A stretch of 64,000 bases of DNA. It comes from Arthrobacter sp. zg-Y238 (GTDB taxonomy: Bacteria > Actinomycetota > Actinomycetes > Actinomycetales > Micrococcaceae). Position numbers and translations under genes: made by a program. Below are positions 16,081 to 23,694 of the stretch, piece by piece. The DNA is taken from assembly GCF_024385525.1 (NCBI RefSeq), contig NZ_JANFLU010000008.1:62001-126000 (forward strand), in the 5' to 3' direction. Within the stretch, counting starts at the first letter, position 1, and every line of letters starts with the position of its first letter. The notes below the pieces were generated by a model, which was not told the DNA's origin, searched no databases, and saw nothing but the letters and a program-made list of their open reading frames with translations.

Positions 16081-17304
16081 CTAGAATTGGTTTGACCGCG
16101 GTGCGTTGACCGGTTGAGACCACTGTCGTTTTGTACGGGGAAGACCCGTCAGTATCAAAGCGCCGACAATCGCCGCAATTCCGCCTACGGTCAGAGCGTA
16201 GGTCGCCCCGGCGCCGTCGACGAGGACTCCGCCGACGCTCGCTCCGACGGCGATCGCGATATTGCAGACCGTCACGATAAGCCCGCCGATCTGCTCAAGG
16301 CGTGTCGGTACAGTCCTGGCACCCCAGCTGAGCACTGCGGTCGGGATTCCGCCGAAACCAAAACCCCAGAGTGCGGCGCCGGTGAAAAGGCCTGTGATTG
16401 ATTCGCCGGCGAGGAGCATAACGAGCATTCCGAGTCCCAATACCGCAGGGAAGAGGAACACGGCGGCCCGAAGCGCACGGTCGGCCAGGGGGCCGCTGAG
16501 AAGAGTGCCCAGGACGCTGGCGGCTCCGAACACGAGCAGCAGCACGGCCAGACCACCGGCATCGATTCCGGACACGGTTTCTGCCGCCGGGCGGATATAC
16601 GTGAATCCGCCGAAGTGGCCGCCGAAGACCAGCAGGACCGCAACCAATCCCACTACGACCACTCCGGAGCGAAGGGTCGATCCGAGGGCGCGAAGCCCGC
16701 GCACTCCTGTAGGCCTGACGGCCGGCAGCGTGGCCGCCTGCACGAGCAGGGCCAGAGCGGCGACGATAGCGGCGATGAAGAAGACGGCCCGCCATCCCCA
16801 GATCTCACCGAGCCAGGCGCCGAGAGGTACGGCAACGATGGTTGCAACCGCTACACCGGCGTTGATGACGGTCAGCGCACGGCCGAGATGGTCGGCGGGC
16901 ACCAAGTGAGCGGCCATGGCGGTGGCCATTGCCCAGAAGCCGCCAAGGGCAACACCGAGCAGGAGCCGCGCGGACAGAAGAACGAAAAGGCCGGGTGCCA
17001 GGGCAACGAGGACGTTGGAGAGGATGGCCAAGGCGGTAAGGCTGATCATGACCCGCCGGCGATCGGTGCGGGGGAGGACCACTGCGATAAAGAGGGCCGA
17101 GAAAACAGCAGCGACGGCCGTCATTGTCACGCTTTGTCCTGCAGCACCGACTGATACGTCCAGGGATCCGGCGATACGCGGAAGGAGACTCGCGGGCAGG
17201 AACTCAGACATAACAATCGCGAAGATTCCAAGGCCGAGCGAGACGACACCGCCCCAGGAGGCTGTCTTGTCTGCTTTGGCGATGTGTGCAGGGGTGGCGG
17301 TCAT
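16081..17304 (-). CDS. MFS efflux transporter (DHA1, NepI/AraJ-like)
   Basis: A 407-residue protein with about 12 membrane helices. FAIVMSEFLPASLLPRIA in helix 1, the LPRTDRRRVM loop between helices 2 and 3 and RLLLGVALGGFWAM in helix 4 fit the DHA1 drug/nucleoside exporters. ATG 17304 starts the conserved region; the frame extends upstream without similarity. It follows the SDR gene by 16 nt on the same strand, so the two form an operon under the divergent XRE regulator. Substrate is unknown. Confidence 0.87.
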   Translation of the reverse strand: MTATPAHIAKADKTASWGGVVSLGLGIFAIVMSEFLPASLLPRIAGSLDVSVGAAGQSVTMTAVAAVFSALFIAVVLPRTDRRRVMISLTALAILSNVLVALAPGLFVLLSARLLLGVALGGFWAMATAMAAHLVPADHLGRALTVINAGVAVATIVAVPLGAWLGEIWGWRAVFFIAAIVAALALLVQAATLPAVRPTGVRGLRALGSTLRSGVVVVGLVAVLLVFGGHFGGFTYIRPAAETVSGIDAGGLAVLLLVFGAASVLGTLLSGPLADRALRAAVFLFPAVLGLGMLVMLLAGESITGLFTGAALWGFGFGGIPTAVLSWGARTVPTRLEQIGGLIVTVCNIAIAVGASVGGVLVDGAGATYALTVGGIAAIVGALILTGLPRTKRQWSQPVNAPRSNQF

Positions 17305-17320
17305 TGTGTTGACCCTTCTA

Positions 17321-18004
17321 CTAGAAGTGCAGCACGCCGTTTTCGTCCCGGAGGGTTCCGGTTGGGCCCTCCGAGCCGTGGGTGGCGAGGTGTACAACGA
17401 CTCGTGCGCTTTCTTCCGGTGACCTCCCGATACCGAAGCGGGCCGTCATATCCGTGGCAGTGGTGCCGGGTTCGAGCGCGTTGAACTTGATGCCGGGGTG
17501 GGATTTGGCGTACTGCACGGTGAGCATGGTCGCCGCCGTCTTCGACGCCGAGTAGAGGGCAAGCGGCAGGTCGAACTCGGGTCGATCGGGGTTGGTTACC
17601 GCCCAGAAGGACCCGGCGCTGCTCGAGATGGTGACTACATGGGCGTTGGCGGATTTGCGCAGCAGGGGGAGCGCCGCCTGCGTGACGCGGACAATACCTA
17701 CGGCATTGGTATCGAAGGCCCGGAGGGCGGAAGGGCCGTCCATCTCCGTCTCCAGGACGCCTGCGTTGTGCACCAGGACATCGAGCCGCCCCTCGGCGGC
17801 ATCAATGCTCGCCAGTGCGCTGGTGACTGAGGCGTCATTCGTTACATCGAGCTGCACGAATCGAGCGCCCAGCCCTGCTGCGGCTTTCTCACCCCGCTCG
17901 GCATCACGGGCACCTATGTAAACGACATGCCCCAACTCCAGCAGTTGCCTGGCAGTCTCGAATCCGATGCCCTTGTTCGCCCCGGTGATTAGTGTGACGG
18001 TCAT
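17321..18004 (-). CDS. Short-chain dehydrogenase/reductase
   Basis: A 227-residue classical SDR. TGANKGIG is the cofactor loop at residues 7-14, NAG follows near residue 80, and the catalytic Ser and Tyr-x-x-x-Lys are in TISSSAG and YSASKTA. This subgroup (carbonyl-reductase-like) is typically NADPH-dependent. It is the first gene of an operon with the MFS transporter and is divergent from the XRE/MmyB-type regulator, a pairing seen very often in actinobacteria, where the regulator controls the SDR. A 22-bp GC-rich element 84 nt upstream may be the operator. Confidence 0.88.
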   Translation of the reverse strand: MTVTLITGANKGIGFETARQLLELGHVVYIGARDAERGEKAAAGLGARFVQLDVTNDASVTSALASIDAAEGRLDVLVHNAGVLETEMDGPSALRAFDTNAVGIVRVTQAALPLLRKSANAHVVTISSSAGSFWAVTNPDRPEFDLPLALYSASKTAATMLTVQYAKSHPGIKFNALEPGTTATDMTARFGIGRSPEESARVVVHLATHGSEGPTGTLRDENGVLHF

Positions 18005-18087
18005 TTTTGTCCTCTCGGTAGGCCAGCTCCAGCTGAACCACTGCAACGCTACGAATGCCTGCTTCCACCGGCCAGAGCCCTGTCCAG

Positions 18088-18109
18088 CCGGGGGAGTGGC
18101 AGGACCCCC
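18088..18109. promoter_or_regulatory. Candidate operator in the SDR/XRE divergent promoter
   Basis: CCGGGGG-AGTGG-CAGGACCCCC, an element with GGGGG and CCCCC ends. It is identical at 19 of 22 positions to 22539-22560 in front of another minus-strand gene, at nearly the same distance from the start codon (84 versus 81 nt). Confidence 0.5.
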
Positions 18110-18141
18110 TCTGCCGCTGTCCCTCCTGCCCTGCCAGGTCC

Positions 18142-18147
18142 TAGGCT
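18142..18147 (+). promoter_or_regulatory. -10 hexamer, leaderless promoter of XRE regulator
   Basis: TAGGCT (TANNNT) lies 7 nt before the ATG at 18155, the spacing expected if transcription starts at the A of ATG. No ribosome-binding site is visible between them. Confidence 0.55.
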
Positions 18148-18154
18148 GGCTCCC

Positions 18155-19027
18155 ATGAGTAAGACATCGAACGCCCTTGGCGACTACCTGCGGGCCAGGC
18201 GCGAGCTGGTAACACCGAAGCAGGCCGGCATCCCGGACATAGGTGTGCGGCGCGTGCCCGGACTGCGGCGCGAGGAAGTGGCCATGCTCGCCGGCATCAG
18301 CGCCGATTACTACCTGCGGTTGGAGCGTGGACGGGACCGGCACCCGTCCGTGCAGGTCCTCGAGTCCATCGCCCGCGTGCTCCAACTTGACGACGACCAC
18401 CTCGCGTACCTGCTCACGCTGGTCGCGGACGTTCCCCGGCAGCGCGTTCGCCGGCCGTCCAAGGAAACCGCTCCCGCTGGTGCACTCAAGCTGCTGGATT
18501 CGCTCGCCCAGCCCGCCTTCATCGAGGGGCGGTACTTCGATATCCTGGCCGCGAACAGCCTGGCGAAAGCGCTCTCGCCGCGTCTTGATCTCGGGGGGAA
18601 CCAGCTGAGGGACATGTTCCTCGACCCGGCAGAGCAGGCCCTTTATCCGGAGTGGGAAGTGGTGACGGAGTGCTTCATTGCGAACCTTCGGCAGTCCGTG
18701 GGCAAGGATGTCGATAATCCCCGTTTCATTGAACTTGTCGGAGAGCTTTCGCTGGCGAGCCCCTACTTCCGCCGGATGTGGGCACGGCATGAAGTGCGGG
18801 CCCAGAGAGGCACACCGATGCGGCTCAACCATCCGCAGGTCGGGGAAATGACTCTCAACCGGGAGCGGCTGGGCATCAACGGAGCGGACGGACTGATGCT
18901 CGTCATTTACCACCCCGACGCCGGCTCGGACAATGCCGAGAAACTTGCACTCCTTGCCTCCGCGGCCTTCTCGACGAACACGAGTCAGGATCATCCGCAA
19001 ACCGGCGCCAGACTGACCAGGGAGTAA
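18155..19027 (+). CDS. XRE-family regulator with MmyB-like ligand domain
   Basis: A 290-residue regulator. Residues about 10-95 form an XRE helix-turn-helix (LGDYLRARRELVTP, PGLRREEVAMLAGISADYYLRLERGRD). Residues about 115-270 form the MmyB-like PAS-type domain (GRYFDILAANSLAKAL, then LNHPQVGEMTL) that binds small hydrophobic ligands in this family. It is divergently transcribed from the SDR-MFS operon, which it most likely represses. The NAD(P)-binding gene downstream starts 5 nt after its stop and is probably co-transcribed. Confidence 0.9.
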   Translation: MSKTSNALGDYLRARRELVTPKQAGIPDIGVRRVPGLRREEVAMLAGISADYYLRLERGRDRHPSVQVLESIARVLQLDDDHLAYLLTLVADVPRQRVRRPSKETAPAGALKLLDSLAQPAFIEGRYFDILAANSLAKALSPRLDLGGNQLRDMFLDPAEQALYPEWEVVTECFIANLRQSVGKDVDNPRFIELVGELSLASPYFRRMWARHEVRAQRGTPMRLNHPQVGEMTLNRERLGINGADGLMLVIYHPDAGSDNAEKLALLASAAFSTNTSQDHPQTGARLTRE

Positions 19028-19031
19028 TACC

Positions 19032-19766
19032 GTGACTACTATCGGCATCCTCGGCGCAGGCCAGGCCGGAGCAACGCTTGCCCGGGTGGCAACGGCGGCG
19101 GGCTACGACGTCGTTATCGCGAATTCGCGGGGACCCGAAACCTTGCGGCGGCTGGTCAATGACCTGGGACGGCGGGCGCGCGCCGCCTACGCGGCAGAGG
19201 CCGCGGCTGCAGCCGACTTCGCCGTCACCGCGTTCCCGTACGCGCCCGGTGACCGGCTGCCGGTGCAGGAACTCGCAGGAAAGGTCGTGATCGACAACAA
19301 CAATTACATGGTCTGGCGCGACGGGAACTTCCCCGACGTCGACTCCGGGCTCAAGACAGTCCATGAGTTACGTCAGGAACAGCTGCCCGCCTCGAAGGTC
19401 GTCAAGGCGTTCAACCACGTCCAGTTCCATGAGCGCTTCCACCTCCGTGTCCCCAGCGACGCGCTGCCGGCCATCATGCGGCTGGCGCGACCGGCCGGAG
19501 CCCCAGACCGTAAAGCGCTGGTCGTCTCCAGCGACTATCCGGAGGCCGTCGAACTGGTTACCCGGTTCTATGACGATCTAGGTTTCGACGCAGTTGATAA
19601 CAGCCCCCTGAGCGAATCCTGGCGCAGCAGCCCCGGTACGCCGATGTGGCGCCACCACGTCGATGGACAAAGCCGCGAGGAACTCATCCGCAATCTGCAG
19701 CGCGCTCAACGGTCCGTCACCTCAACCCCGGCAGCGGCTCAGGCGAAGGGGCCCATGCCTGCGTAA
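19032..19766 (+). CDS. F420-dependent NADP reductase-like / NPDR-type oxidoreductase
   Basis: A 244-residue protein with an N-terminal Rossmann motif GILGAGQAGATLA (residues 4-16), then NSRGPETL, the usual 2'-phosphate-binding loop of NADP-linked members, and VVIDNNNYM. The fold matches the NADP oxidoreductase, coenzyme F420-dependent group; whether F420 is really used cannot be read from sequence. GTG start 19032 follows GGGAGTAATACC. Its last 28 nt overlap the convergent SDR gene at 19739. Confidence 0.78.
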   Translation: MTTIGILGAGQAGATLARVATAAGYDVVIANSRGPETLRRLVNDLGRRARAAYAAEAAAAADFAVTAFPYAPGDRLPVQELAGKVVIDNNNYMVWRDGNFPDVDSGLKTVHELRQEQLPASKVVKAFNHVQFHERFHLRVPSDALPAIMRLARPAGAPDRKALVVSSDYPEAVELVTRFYDDLGFDAVDNSPLSESWRSSPGTPMWRHHVDGQSREELIRNLQRAQRSVTSTPAAAQAKGPMPA

Positions 19767-20461
19767 AGAGCTTCGGGAGGCAGGCTCAGCTGGTCCTTGA
19801 CGGCTTGCGTGTCTGCATCCAGAAACTCGTGCGGCCCCTTCAGCAGGGCATCCAGCACATCCGAGATGATCACGCTGGGGTCGTTCTTGGGAATGTCCCA
19901 GCCCTTCATCATGTCGGTATCGGTGGAAGAGAGGTGCACGCCCATCACATGCGTGCCCTGGCCGGCAAGCTCCAGGCGCGTGCTGTTGGTGAGCTGCCAC
20001 TCGGCGCCCTTCGCGGCAGCGTAGGCACCGTTTCCCGGATACGAGCGGAAGGACAGCAGGGACATGACATTCATGATCGCGCCGCCGCCGTTGGAACCGA
20101 GGATCGGCGCGAAGGCCCGTGTCATTGCCAGGGTGCCCCAGAAATGGGTGTCCATTTCTGCCCGGATACGGCCGAGGTCCCCAGTCAGCAGATTCGTGGC
20201 CGTGGCAATGCCCGCATTGTTGATCAGCAGATTCACATCCGTCGCCGCGGCGGCCGCCGCCTCAACGGTGGCCGGATCGGTGATGTCCACTACGAGCGCC
20301 TCAACCTGGCCGGGTGCTCCGAGCTGCTCAAGGAGGCTGACCTTTCCGGGCTGACGGGTTGTCGCGTAGATCTTCCGTGCACCCCGCTCAACCAGCTGGA
20401 TCACGAACTCCCGTCCCAGGCCCCTGTTCGCTCCGGTTACCAGTGCAACTGTCTCATTCAT
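19739..20461 (-). CDS. SDR-family oxidoreductase regulated by the divergent MerR
   Basis: A 240-residue classical SDR: TGANRGLGREF at residues 9-19, NNAGIA near residue 86, catalytic Ser in VMSLLSF and Tyr-x-x-x-Lys in YAAAKGAEW. It is divergent from a MerR-type gene at 20517 with a perfect 8-bp-arm dyad between them, so induction by that regulator is likely. The 3' end overlaps the NPDR-type gene by 28 nt in convergent orientation. Substrate is unknown. Confidence 0.88.
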   Translation of the reverse strand: MNETVALVTGANRGLGREFVIQLVERGARKIYATTRQPGKVSLLEQLGAPGQVEALVVDITDPATVEAAAAAATDVNLLINNAGIATATNLLTGDLGRIRAEMDTHFWGTLAMTRAFAPILGSNGGGAIMNVMSLLSFRSYPGNGAYAAAKGAEWQLTNSTRLELAGQGTHVMGVHLSSTDTDMMKGWDIPKNDPSVIISDVLDALLKGPHEFLDADTQAVKDQLSLPPEALYAGMGPFA

Positions 20462-20474
20462 AGCTCCACCGTAA

Positions 20475-20496
20475 AACCTGACGTGAGTGTCAGGTT
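20475..20496. promoter_or_regulatory. MerR operator between SDR and MerR genes
   Basis: AACCTGAC-GTGAGT-GTCAGGTT is a perfect inverted repeat with 8-bp arms. It lies 14 nt from the SDR start and 21 nt from the MerR start, a position typical for MerR-family operators in divergent promoters. Confidence 0.75.
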
Positions 20497-20516
20497 CAAG
20501 TCCAGGAAGGATCCAT

Positions 20517-20873
20517 ATGCGTATCGGGGTGCTGGCTGCTCGCAGCGGAGTGAGCGTGAGATCGCTGCGGTATTACGAAACCCGGGGGCTGTTGGTCTCG
20601 TCCCGCACCGGCGGCGGGCATCGTGAGTACGACGACGACGCCGTCGACCGGGTGATCCTCATCCAGGAGCTGATGGCTGCCGGCCTGACCAGTGCTGTGA
20701 TCGTGCAACTGCTGCCCTGTATCTACTCGGGAACGACAACACCTTCCATGGTCAAACGCCTGGACGAGCAACGTGAACTTCTCGACCGGCGTGCCCGTGA
20801 GCTCCTCGCCACCAGGGACCGCCTCGATGACCTCATCATTGAAGCCCGCCACCGGCTCGTCACCCATAACTAG
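20517..20873 (+). CDS. MerR-family transcriptional regulator
   Basis: A 118-residue MerR protein. MRIGVLAARSGVSVRSLRYYETRGLL is the diagnostic N-terminal winged helix, and VDRVILIQELMAAGL leads into the long dimer coiled coil (residues about 75-115). There is no C-terminal Cys-rich metal site; the single Cys is in LLPCIYSG. ATG 20517 follows AGGAAGGATCCAT. It faces the SDR gene across a perfect operator, so it probably controls both itself and the SDR. Confidence 0.92.
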   Translation: MRIGVLAARSGVSVRSLRYYETRGLLVSSRTGGGHREYDDDAVDRVILIQELMAAGLTSAVIVQLLPCIYSGTTTPSMVKRLDEQRELLDRRARELLATRDRLDDLIIEARHRLVTHN

Positions 20874-20900
20874 ACCGGGTCCTCACAGGGCCACCCCTGC

Positions 20901-20930
20901 GTAACGGGCAGCTCTGGTTATGCCCGTTAC
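20901..20930. promoter_or_regulatory. 10-bp inverted repeat upstream of the CGNR gene
   Basis: GTAACGGGCA (20901-20910) and TGCCCGTTAC (20921-20930) are exact reverse complements separated by 10 nt. The dyad ends 8 nt before a TAGGTT -10 hexamer, so a protein bound here would cover the -35 region. Confidence 0.6.
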
Positions 20931-20938
20931 ACAGATGC

Positions 20939-20944
20939 TAGGTT
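20939..20944 (+). promoter_or_regulatory. -10 hexamer, leaderless promoter of CGNR gene
   Basis: TAGGTT lies 6 nt before the ATG at 20951. With no Shine-Dalgarno sequence in the GCAGGC gap, a leaderless mRNA is predicted. Confidence 0.5.
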
Positions 20945-20950
20945 GCAGGC

Positions 20951-21457
20951 ATGAATGAAGATCTGATTGGGGCCTTGGTGAAAGTTGCCTCGACACGAGC
21001 TGAAGGCCAGTGGCCCGAGCAACTGGACCTTGATGTTTTCCATAGGTTCCTCAGAGACCCGGCACCCGCCGCCGCGCTGATTGATGATGTGGCAGTTGCC
21101 CGGCATGCCCGCGATTTATTGGCCGCGGTCCTGGTCGACGGTACGGATGCGGAGGCCCGGAGCGCCCTGAACAGTGTGGCAGCGACATACGCCGTCGTGC
21201 CCCGGATAGACGGGAACGGACCCTACTTCCTGTCTCTTAGCGGAACCGCTGAGGGCGCCTTTTGGGCGCAGATTCTGGCGGACTTGATGCAGGCGGTGAG
21301 CGAAGGATGCCGAGCCCGCGTGGGCAGATGCGTTTCCGCGCCGTGCATCATGCCTTTTCTCGACACCTCAACGGCAGGCGTGCGGGAATTCTGCTCCGTT
21401 CGTTGCGCAACGCGCGCCCGGGTACGCCGCCATCGTTCGAAGGAGGGTTCGTCATGA
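20951..21457 (+). CDS. CGNR zinc-finger (ABATE-domain) regulator-like protein
   Basis: A 168-residue protein. The C-terminal zinc finger has four Cys in the order RCVSAPC...REFCSVRCATRARVRRHR, the pattern of CGNR fingers (here C-A-T-R replaces C-G-N-R), with a basic DNA-contact helix. The N-terminal part would be the ABATE stress-sensing domain, here short. It is likely a DNA-binding regulator. A perfect 10-bp-arm dyad sits just upstream and could be its own operator. Its stop overlaps the ATG of the next small gene (ATGA). Confidence 0.82.
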   Translation: MNEDLIGALVKVASTRAEGQWPEQLDLDVFHRFLRDPAPAAALIDDVAVARHARDLLAAVLVDGTDAEARSALNSVAATYAVVPRIDGNGPYFLSLSGTAEGAFWAQILADLMQAVSEGCRARVGRCVSAPCIMPFLDTSTAGVREFCSVRCATRARVRRHRSKEGSS

Positions 21458-21684
21458 CTGCAGTAATGCCGGCGACACACAGCCAGTACCGCCTTCCGGA
21501 TACCGCAAATCTATGCTCGCGCCTGCTGCATGCGGCCGGGCTCTGGCTGCTTCGTAAAGCGCTGGAGCCGCGCCTTAGTGCCGATCGGCAGAACATCATG
21601 CTGGAGTACCGGAACGTTTCCGACCAGAAGGCTCGAAGGCTGCAGGCGGAGCGCCGGTATCACCTGCTGGTGGGTCCCAGGTGA
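21454..21684 (+). CDS. 76-residue protein coupled to the CGNR gene
   Basis: Starts at ATG 21454, overlapping the CGNR stop in an ATGA junction, with a strong AAGGAGG site 8 nt upstream inside the CGNR coding end. The protein begins MTAVMPATHSQYRLPDTANL, has one amphipathic Leu-rich helix (LCSRLLHAAGLWLLRKALE) and a basic tail. No family recognised. The strong translation signal and coupling argue that it is real and works with the CGNR protein. Confidence 0.6.
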   Translation: MTAVMPATHSQYRLPDTANLCSRLLHAAGLWLLRKALEPRLSADRQNIMLEYRNVSDQKARRLQAERRYHLLVGPR

Positions 21685-21744
21685 GCGTGAGCAGTAAGTC
21701 CGCGAAAGGAGCGCCGGCAATCGCCGGCAGCCGTGTGCAGCGGA

Positions 21745-22161
21745 CTAAGGGTTCATGACGTGATTCCCTGAATGATGAGTCCGACGCCGGCGGCCAGCAG
21801 GCCGACGCCCAGCACGGCCGCTCCACAGAAGCATAATGGCCCGGTTGGGCCGTGCGGGATCCTGGCCGATCACGGAGACGAAAAAACCGGTGGGCATCAG
21901 GATTGCGGCCGCAAGGACGCCGAGGGAAATCGTGGCGAACGGCTCGGGCACGCCGTTCGCCTGCACGATGACCATGATCAGGAGGCCGAGGATGATGAGC
22001 ACTCCCGCGTGGGCGTGGCCGGCACGGAAGAAGCTCTTTTGAAGGTCGTTCGCCGGGAATCGTGCGGTTACCGCTGTAAAGACGAACCGGCCGCCGTATG
22101 CGACGCCGATGACGGTGAGGAGAACGACGCCGGCGATGACCTGGTGAGTGCTATCGAGCAT
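21745..22161 (-). CDS. Four-helix membrane protein, 3' end apparently frameshifted
   Basis: A small polytopic membrane protein of about 138 residues as read, starting MLDSTHQVIAGVVLLTVIGV, with AGHAHAGVL in the third segment. After RAIMLLWSG the reading frame turns into an Arg-rich tail (GRAGRRPAGRRRR), whereas the next frame from about 21820 reads AAVLGVGLLAAGVGLIIQGIT to a stop at 21753, an ideal last membrane helix. So a one-base indel near 21817-21824, real or from sequencing, has removed that helix. GGGAGGG precedes ATG 22161. Likely co-transcribed with the 2TM gene. Confidence 0.65.
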   Translation of the reverse strand: MLDSTHQVIAGVVLLTVIGVAYGGRFVFTAVTARFPANDLQKSFFRAGHAHAGVLIILGLLIMVIVQANGVPEPFATISLGVLAAAILMPTGFFVSVIGQDPARPNRAIMLLWSGRAGRRPAGRRRRTHHSGNHVMNP

Positions 22162-22182
22162 GATGTTCCCTCCCGGTACGGG

Positions 22183-22458
22183 TCAGCCGTCTCGCCGCAT
22201 CCGAGCCACTTCGGCTTCAATCCGGCGATCCGATATGGCGGGACGGCCTGCGTAGACAGGGATCCCCGCAATGACCGCGGCGACAAGAGTCCCCAGGATC
22301 GGCCAGACCGGCCAGAAGTACCCGTCCGGCGTCGTGAAGTACCAGATAGCGACCTGAAGGACCGCGAGCAGCAGGCAGAGACCGACCACCCCTTTGTAAA
22401 TGGTCTTCGCGATGACGCGGCGGCGGGCAAGTTCGTACGATTCATTAGGCGTTGACAT
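22183..22458 (-). CDS. 2TM-domain protein
   Basis: A 91-residue protein with a charged N-terminus (ARRRVIAKTIYKG), two membrane helices (about residues 23-42 and 50-68) joined by a short YFTTPDGYFWPVWPIL loop, and an acidic/basic tail. This fits the bacterial 2TM domain family. It is 21 nt upstream of the four-helix membrane gene on the same strand. A 22-bp element in front of it (22539-22560) nearly matches one in the SDR/XRE promoter at 18.1 kb, so it may share that regulator. Confidence 0.7.
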   Translation of the reverse strand: MSTPNESYELARRRVIAKTIYKGVVGLCLLLAVLQVAIWYFTTPDGYFWPVWPILGTLVAAVIAGIPVYAGRPAISDRRIEAEVARMRRDG

Positions 22459-22538
22459 GGTGTGGTCTTCCTTTCAGATGCGGTGTTGGGGCATCAACGC
22501 TACAAATCCCGGGTATCAGCGGCCAGTGCCCCGCACAT

Positions 22539-22560
22539 CCGGGGGTTTGACAGGACCCCC
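22539..22560. promoter_or_regulatory. Second copy of the 22-bp candidate operator
   Basis: CCGGGGG-TTTGA-CAGGACCCCC, 19 of 22 identical to 18088-18109, 81 nt upstream of the 2TM gene start. Confidence 0.5.
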
Positions 22561-22590
22561 CTCCCGCATTTGCCTGGTGCACCGGATAGC

Positions 22591-22802
22591 CGGGTGCTGG
22601 GATTCGAACAGCGGCAGGATGTGCCGGCGGGCGGGGCGCGCTGGCTGACCGTGGGGGTGCCGGGGGAGGACGCCGGGGTGGAACTGCTGCTCGAACCGGC
22701 CGGGCATCCCGCCGTCGCACCATTCACGGAGGCGCTGGTATCGGACGGGATCCCTCCGACACCGTCGGCAACCTCATCCAGATCGCCGATACTGCGGACT
22801 GA
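22591..22802 (+). pseudogene. VOC/glyoxalase-family remnant with internal deletion
   Basis: One frame reads VLGFEQRQDVPAGGARWLTV then GVELLLEPAGHP and FTEALVSDGIP, the first half of a VOC-family protein. Directly after, in another frame, SDTVGNLIQIADTAD runs to TGA 22802, the VOC C-terminal D-x-x-GN-x-I-Q-I strand. About 40-45 residues in between and the N-terminal start are missing. This fills the gap between the 2TM promoter and the DUF427 gene, where there is no intact gene. Confidence 0.75.
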
Positions 22803-22809
22803 AGCAGCC

Positions 22810-23628
22810 TTAGAAGCGGAACAGGGAGTTGATTTCCTGTTTGGCGTCGTCCACGTACACGTCGGTGCGCTCGTCGAAGAACGAGACCCGGTCCTTGAGC
22901 TGCGCCGAGTCGGGCAGCACCCGTTCATACGACCAGGCCAGGTCCGTTCCCGCCGGATGCCCGGTCACCGACCAGTAGTTCGCGGTCCCCTTATACGGGC
23001 AGACGGACCGGAAGGTCGATGCGTTGAGGACATCCCAGTCCACGTCCGAGCGTGGAAAGTAGGTCCGCGGCGGAAGCATGGTTTCGTACACGAGCAGCGG
23101 CTGGCGGGTCTCGGCCAGCAGCTGTCCGTCCAGGTGCACCCGCACGGCACGCGAGGAGTCCACGGCGTCGACCCGGTGGAAGGGATCCCGGGGGTGCCCC
23201 TCGACCACCTGGTCTTCCTCCAGCCACCGGTCGAACGCATTGAAGTCCAGCAACACATACCCGCCAAGATCTGCATCATCCGGACGGAACCCCGCACCGG
23301 GCAGCTCATGCGCACCTGCGCGCAGGTCCAGTGGCTGGCCGGGGGCAGTGTGCGCGGAGAACGGATAGCGCGGGTCCATCAGGGCGCCCGGCGGCACCTC
23401 GGCCAGCGGGTCGCCGTCGGGCTCGGAAGCAGCCGTCACCTCCGCTGAGATATCTCCGGCGGGTACGGCGTAGATGGGGGTGACTCGCCTCGGCTCATAG
23501 GCCAGCACCGCACTGGTGGAATCCACCACGGTGTTGCCGCCGAGCTGTGCCCGGATACGCCGCGGCGTGGGTTCGTAGCGCAGCTCCGGCAGGAGTTTCC
23601 AGAAAGCGGGACTGATGTGCAGGGCCAT
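22810..23628 (-). CDS. DUF427-domain protein
   Basis: A 272-residue protein with two DUF427 modules. The first covers about residues 25-150 (IRAQLGGNTVVDSTSAVLAYEP), the second about 165-265 (RVHLDGQLLAETRQPLLVYET, SVCPYKGTANYWSV, AWSYERVLPD). DUF427 proteins are compact beta-rich proteins of unknown biochemical role. ATG 23628 begins MALHISPAFWKLL. It ends the minus-strand block that starts with the zinc-ribbon array, 66 nt after ZR2, and may be transcribed with it. Confidence 0.85.
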   Translation of the reverse strand: MALHISPAFWKLLPELRYEPTPRRIRAQLGGNTVVDSTSAVLAYEPRRVTPIYAVPAGDISAEVTAASEPDGDPLAEVPPGALMDPRYPFSAHTAPGQPLDLRAGAHELPGAGFRPDDADLGGYVLLDFNAFDRWLEEDQVVEGHPRDPFHRVDAVDSSRAVRVHLDGQLLAETRQPLLVYETMLPPRTYFPRSDVDWDVLNASTFRSVCPYKGTANYWSVTGHPAGTDLAWSYERVLPDSAQLKDRVSFFDERTDVYVDDAKQEINSLFRF

Positions 23629-23694
23629 GGAACAAGTTTCTGGCGGGCTGCCACCCGATACAAGGGCCTGCGGATTCGGCCGCTTCGCAAGGTC

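Noticed and set aside
22462-23448. Long plus-strand open frame opposite the DUF427 gene
   Set aside because: It is a GC-rich antisense shadow of DUF427; only its first part has meaning, as the VOC remnant at 22591.
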